Source: an uncultured Psychrobacter sp.
GTDB lineage: Bacteria > Pseudomonadota > Gammaproteobacteria > Pseudomonadales > Moraxellaceae
DNA length: 64,000 nucleotides
Direction: 5' to 3'
Assembly: GCA_947489525.1 (NCBI GenBank)
Contig: CANLDW010000002.1
Coordinates: 62,001 to 126,000 of the forward strand
Shown here: positions 61,757 through 64,000 of the stretch, piece by piece
Numbering within the stretch: position 1 is the stretch's first letter
Layout of the letters: every line of letters begins with the position of its first letter
Translations under genes and position numbers: made by a program
Notes under the pieces: model-generated
What the model was told of the DNA's origin: nothing
Databases searched by the model: none
What the model saw: the letters and a program-made list of their open reading frames with translations, nothing else

Positions 61757-63337
61757 TTACTGCATAACAAGGTATTCAAAAGCACTCAAAGCAGCTTTAG
61801 AACCTTCACCCATAGCAATATTGATCTGCTTAAAGGGCACAGTAGTCACATCACCGCAGGCAAAGATTCCTTTGCGATCAGTACGGCATTTCTCATCAAT
61901 TTCAATCTCACCGAAGCGGTTGACATCGACAAAGCCTTTGACAAACTCAGTATTGGGTACCAAACCGATCTGAACAAATACGCCGTCCAAGTCACGCTCG
62001 TGCGTCTCACCACTTTTACGGTCTTCAAAGACAATAGAGCTCACTTTACCGTCAGTGGCTTTGATCTCTTTAGTCGCCGCAGCGGTAATAAACTCAATGT
62101 TGTCTTTTTCTTTGGCCTTATTGATCAGTACCTGATCGGCTTTGAGATCATCAGCGAATTCTAGTACCGTAACATGCTTGACGATACCCGCTAGATCAAG
62201 CGCTGCCTCGACACCTGAGTTACCGCCACCGATGACTGAGATATCTTTGTCCTTAAAGAAAGGACCGTCACAATGTGCACAGTATGCCACGCCTTTACCG
62301 ACGTTTTCTTCCTCACCTGGTACACCAAGCTTACGCCACTGAGCACCGGTTGCAAGAATAATACTGCGCGTCTCAAAACTCTCGCCTGTGTTGAGATGCA
62401 CCCTGTAGTTCTCTTCTTCAGTTTCAGTAATCTCTTTGACAGTCACATGCTGCTTGAGAGTAATATTATACTCTTCTAAGTGCTTCATAAAGTTTGTTGA
62501 TAAATCCGTACCATTTGTCAAAGGCACAGAAATCAAGTTTTCAATATCTTGGGTGTCTTTGACCTGCCCACCGATACGGTCAGCAACCATAGCCACTTTT
62601 AGACCTTTACGCGCGGTATAGATAGCGGCAGCAACGCCTGCTGGACCTGCACCGATTATCGTAACGTCTTGCTGCTCTAATTGCTCAGCATCCTCATCAC
62701 TGGCTTCGCTTAGTAGATCTGGATATTGGTCTTGTAGCTTAGCGATGAGCTTCGCTGTATCGATCAAACCATTAGCAAAAGGCTTACCATTTAAGAATAC
62801 CGCAGGTACACCTTGAATGTTATTGGCCTCTACTTGTTCTTGGAACAAAGCACCATCAATCATCTCATTACTGATACCTTCGTTCAGTAGTGAGAACTGG
62901 TTTAGCGCTTGTACAACCTCAGGGCAGCTGTGGCAAGATAATGATACGTAAGTTTGAAACGCTAAAGGTTGATTAATGCGCTTAACAAGCTTCTGTAGGC
63001 CTTCATCAAGCTTAAGCGTATGGCCACCGGCTTGCAAAATCGCTAGAATCAATGAGGTAAACTCATGACCGCCCGGAATACCACTAAATACTACGCCATT
63101 ATCGACTAATTTATCATCGATATTACTACGTACCGCAAAACTGATTGGGCTTGGTAAGCTATCGTCAGTCGCCTCTACATCAAAATTAATCTTATCAGTT
63201 GTGTCTGCAATCTTCGTCAAAAAATCAACAAGCTCACTGCGCTTTTCGTGTTCACCTGTGCCTAATACAAAGGTAATGGGACGGGTCATGTTTTCGCTAT
63301 AACTTTTAACGGCATCTAATAGACTTTGGTCTAACAT
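61757..63337 (-). CDS. ahpF: Alkyl hydroperoxide reductase subunit F
   Basis: 526 residues. Flavoprotein that passes electrons from NADH to AhpC. N-terminal double thioredoxin-like domain with [12 protein letters not shown] (about 134-145), the FAD motif [19 protein letters not shown] (about 226-244), the redox pair [10 protein letters not shown] (about 348), the NADH motif [12 protein letters not shown] and [13 protein letters not shown]. Full length, matching E. coli (521). ahpC is not adjacent; only a 530-nt gap lies upstream. Confidence 0.97.
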   Translation of the reverse strand: MLDQSLLDAVKSYSENMTRPITFVLGTGEHEKRSELVDFLTKIADTTDKINFDVEATDDSLPSPISFAVRSNIDDKLVDNGVVFSGIPGGHEFTSLILAILQAGGHTLKLDEGLQKLVKRINQPLAFQTYVSLSCHSCPEVVQALNQFSLLNEGISNEMIDGALFQEQVEANNIQGVPAVFLNGKPFANGLIDTAKLIAKLQDQYPDLLSEASDEDAEQLEQQDVTIIGAGPAGVAAAIYTARKGLKVAMVADRIGGQVKDTQDIENLISVPLTNGTDLSTNFMKHLEEYNITLKQHVTVKEITETEEENYRVHLNTGESFETRSIILATGAQWRKLGVPGEEENVGKGVAYCAHCDGPFFKDKDISVIGGGNSGVEAALDLAGIVKHVTVLEFADDLKADQVLINKAKEKDNIEFITAAATKEIKATDGKVSSIVFEDRKSGETHERDLDGVFVQIGLVPNTEFVKGFVDVNRFGEIEIDEKCRTDRKGIFACGDVTTVPFKQINIAMGEGSKAALSAFEYLVMQ

Positions 63338-63416
63338 AAAAATTCCTCTTTATTATTTAATTTGATAGATAATTTGATAAAAATGTAGGATAGTTTTGTT
63401 GTAAATGTCTGGTTAG

Positions 63417-63483
63417 GTCAAGTGTCACTTGACACTATTGACCCCTTTATAAAACACTAACCATGAGGAGTGCTAAAGGGGTC
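63417..63483. promoter_or_regulatory. Two inverted repeats upstream of ahpF
   Basis: A perfect 17-bp palindrome GTCAAGTG-T-CACTTGAC (63417-63433), overlapped by GTGTCA-CT-TGACAC, is followed by GACCCCTTTA / TAAAGGGGTC (63440-63449 and 63474-63483). They lie 80-146 nt upstream of ahpF in the 530-nt gap 63338-63867, which shows no ORF of convincing quality. Confidence 0.5.
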
Positions 63484-63684
63484 TAATAACTTTTGATGAA
63501 CCTATTATCAATGCTTTGAAGGCTTTGAGCAAGCTTAGAAATTCAAACCTTACGTTCTATAAAACAAATCATAAAACAATATATGTAATTAATTATTAAT
63601 ATACTAAACTTAGATTTATCACTATTAAGCGAGATAATAGACAGCGTCTTGGTAAGCGTGAAAAGGCGCGCTACAATTAAGAAT

Positions 63685-63703
63685 GATTATGAGAATAATT
63701 ACT
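63685..63703. promoter_or_regulatory. Possible Fur box
   Basis: GATTATGAGAATAATTACT matches the 19-bp Fur consensus GATAATGATAATCATTATC at 14 positions. It lies 164 nt before the YdcH-like start and could also act on ahpF. One site by eye; the score is moderate. Confidence 0.35.
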
Positions 63704-63867
63704 AACATCACTGTCACAGCAAACGTATTACTCAACAGCATTTGATATGGTATCTTAGAAAAGAGCGTGTCACCTCTATTCTATAAATCATTTTGACCAC
63801 AAAGCGCCATAATAGCTAGTTTACGGTGACTCACTCTGTTTTGGCGCTCAACCACAAGGATGACATT

Positions 63868-64000
63868 ATGAGAAAGACAGATACCTGGCAAGATAATCGA
63901 GATATCATCACCGAGCTTAAGCAAAAAGACAGCCATTTTGCGGTAATATTTGATGAACATACGCAGCTTGATGAGCGAATCAATAGGCTTGAGAAAGATA
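63868..64000 (+). CDS. YdcH-family (DUF465) protein, N-terminal part
   Basis: 44 complete codons before the window edge. The start DTWQDNRDIITELKQKDSHF and LDERINRLEKD show the DUF465 pattern (short helix, H-F, then L-D-x-x-I-x-x-L-E), small proteins of unknown function, usually 70-80 residues. AAGGA 7 nt upstream of the ATG. A stem AGCGCCA / TGGCGCT (63803-63809, 63842-63848) precedes it. Confidence 0.75.
   Translation, partial: MRKTDTWQDNRDIITELKQKDSHFAVIFDEHTQLDERINRLEKD

Overview
The window looks like a chromosomal core segment of a Psychrobacter-like member of the Moraxellaceae (Gammaproteobacteria). This rests on the split division/cell-wall cluster order (murG-murC-ddl-ftsQ-ftsA-ftsZ-lpxC), a divergent FtsA, small families typical of the group (DUF2147 pair, DUF2789, PP0621-like, an RNase T2-like protein), moderate GC and many short intergenic tandem duplications. 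Species assignment is inference; no rRNA gene is present. The only RNA gene I can support is one tRNA-Gly(GCC).

Layout. 1-8.1 kb: recX tail, YidB-like protein, sdhE/ygfX, folP, ftsH, rlmE, a hexanucleotide repeat tract, yhbY and a DOMON-like protein. 8.1-19 kb: CHAP-domain protein, dciA-like gene, then the minus-strand lpxC/ftsZ/ftsA/ftsQ/ddl/murC/murG block. 19-27 kb: two DUF2147 paralogues, gshB, pyrE, a hypothetical, an SDR-type epimerase and a large DUF4105 protein. 27-33.5 kb: ampD, murJ, a lipoprotein, a GNAT, ribF, DUF2789 and mdh. 33.8-43 kb: a catalytically dead-looking RNase T2 homologue, slt, miaB, an inverted-repeat-rich gap, argE with a truncated deaminase remnant in front of it, UPF0149, a coiled-coil protein and zapA. 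43-48 kb: a type II restriction-modification pair (Eco47II/Sau96I-like) lying directly behind glyQ-glyS. 48.5-55.5 kb: pspC, a MITE-like inverted repeat, nadR-pnuC (nicotinamide riboside salvage), an Mpo1-like gene, tRNA-Gly, an M48 protease lipoprotein, bolA, sirB2, a lipoprotein and trxC. 55.8-58.9 kb: a BigR/SqrR-type persulfide-sensing repressor with a SulP transporter and two DUF442 phosphatase-like genes. 59-64 kb: LysR, GST, a BASS transporter, ahpF and the start of a YdcH-family gene.

How the genes work together. Most of the window is housekeeping: peptidoglycan precursor synthesis and export (ddl, murC, murG, murJ), recycling (ampD, slt), divisome assembly (ftsZ, ftsA, ftsQ, zapA), folate/riboflavin/NAD cofactors, glycyl-tRNA charging and RNA maturation (rlmE, miaB, yhbY). 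The accessory signals are the restriction-modification pair, the BigR-SulP-DUF442 locus (probably reactive-sulfur handling), the degenerate RNase T2, the MITE-like element and other inverted repeats, and the truncated deaminase. I did not find a wholly unknown multi-gene system. The best candidates for new biology are the BigR locus with its duplicated stand-alone DUF442 genes and apparent CTG start, and the pseudo-RNase T2.
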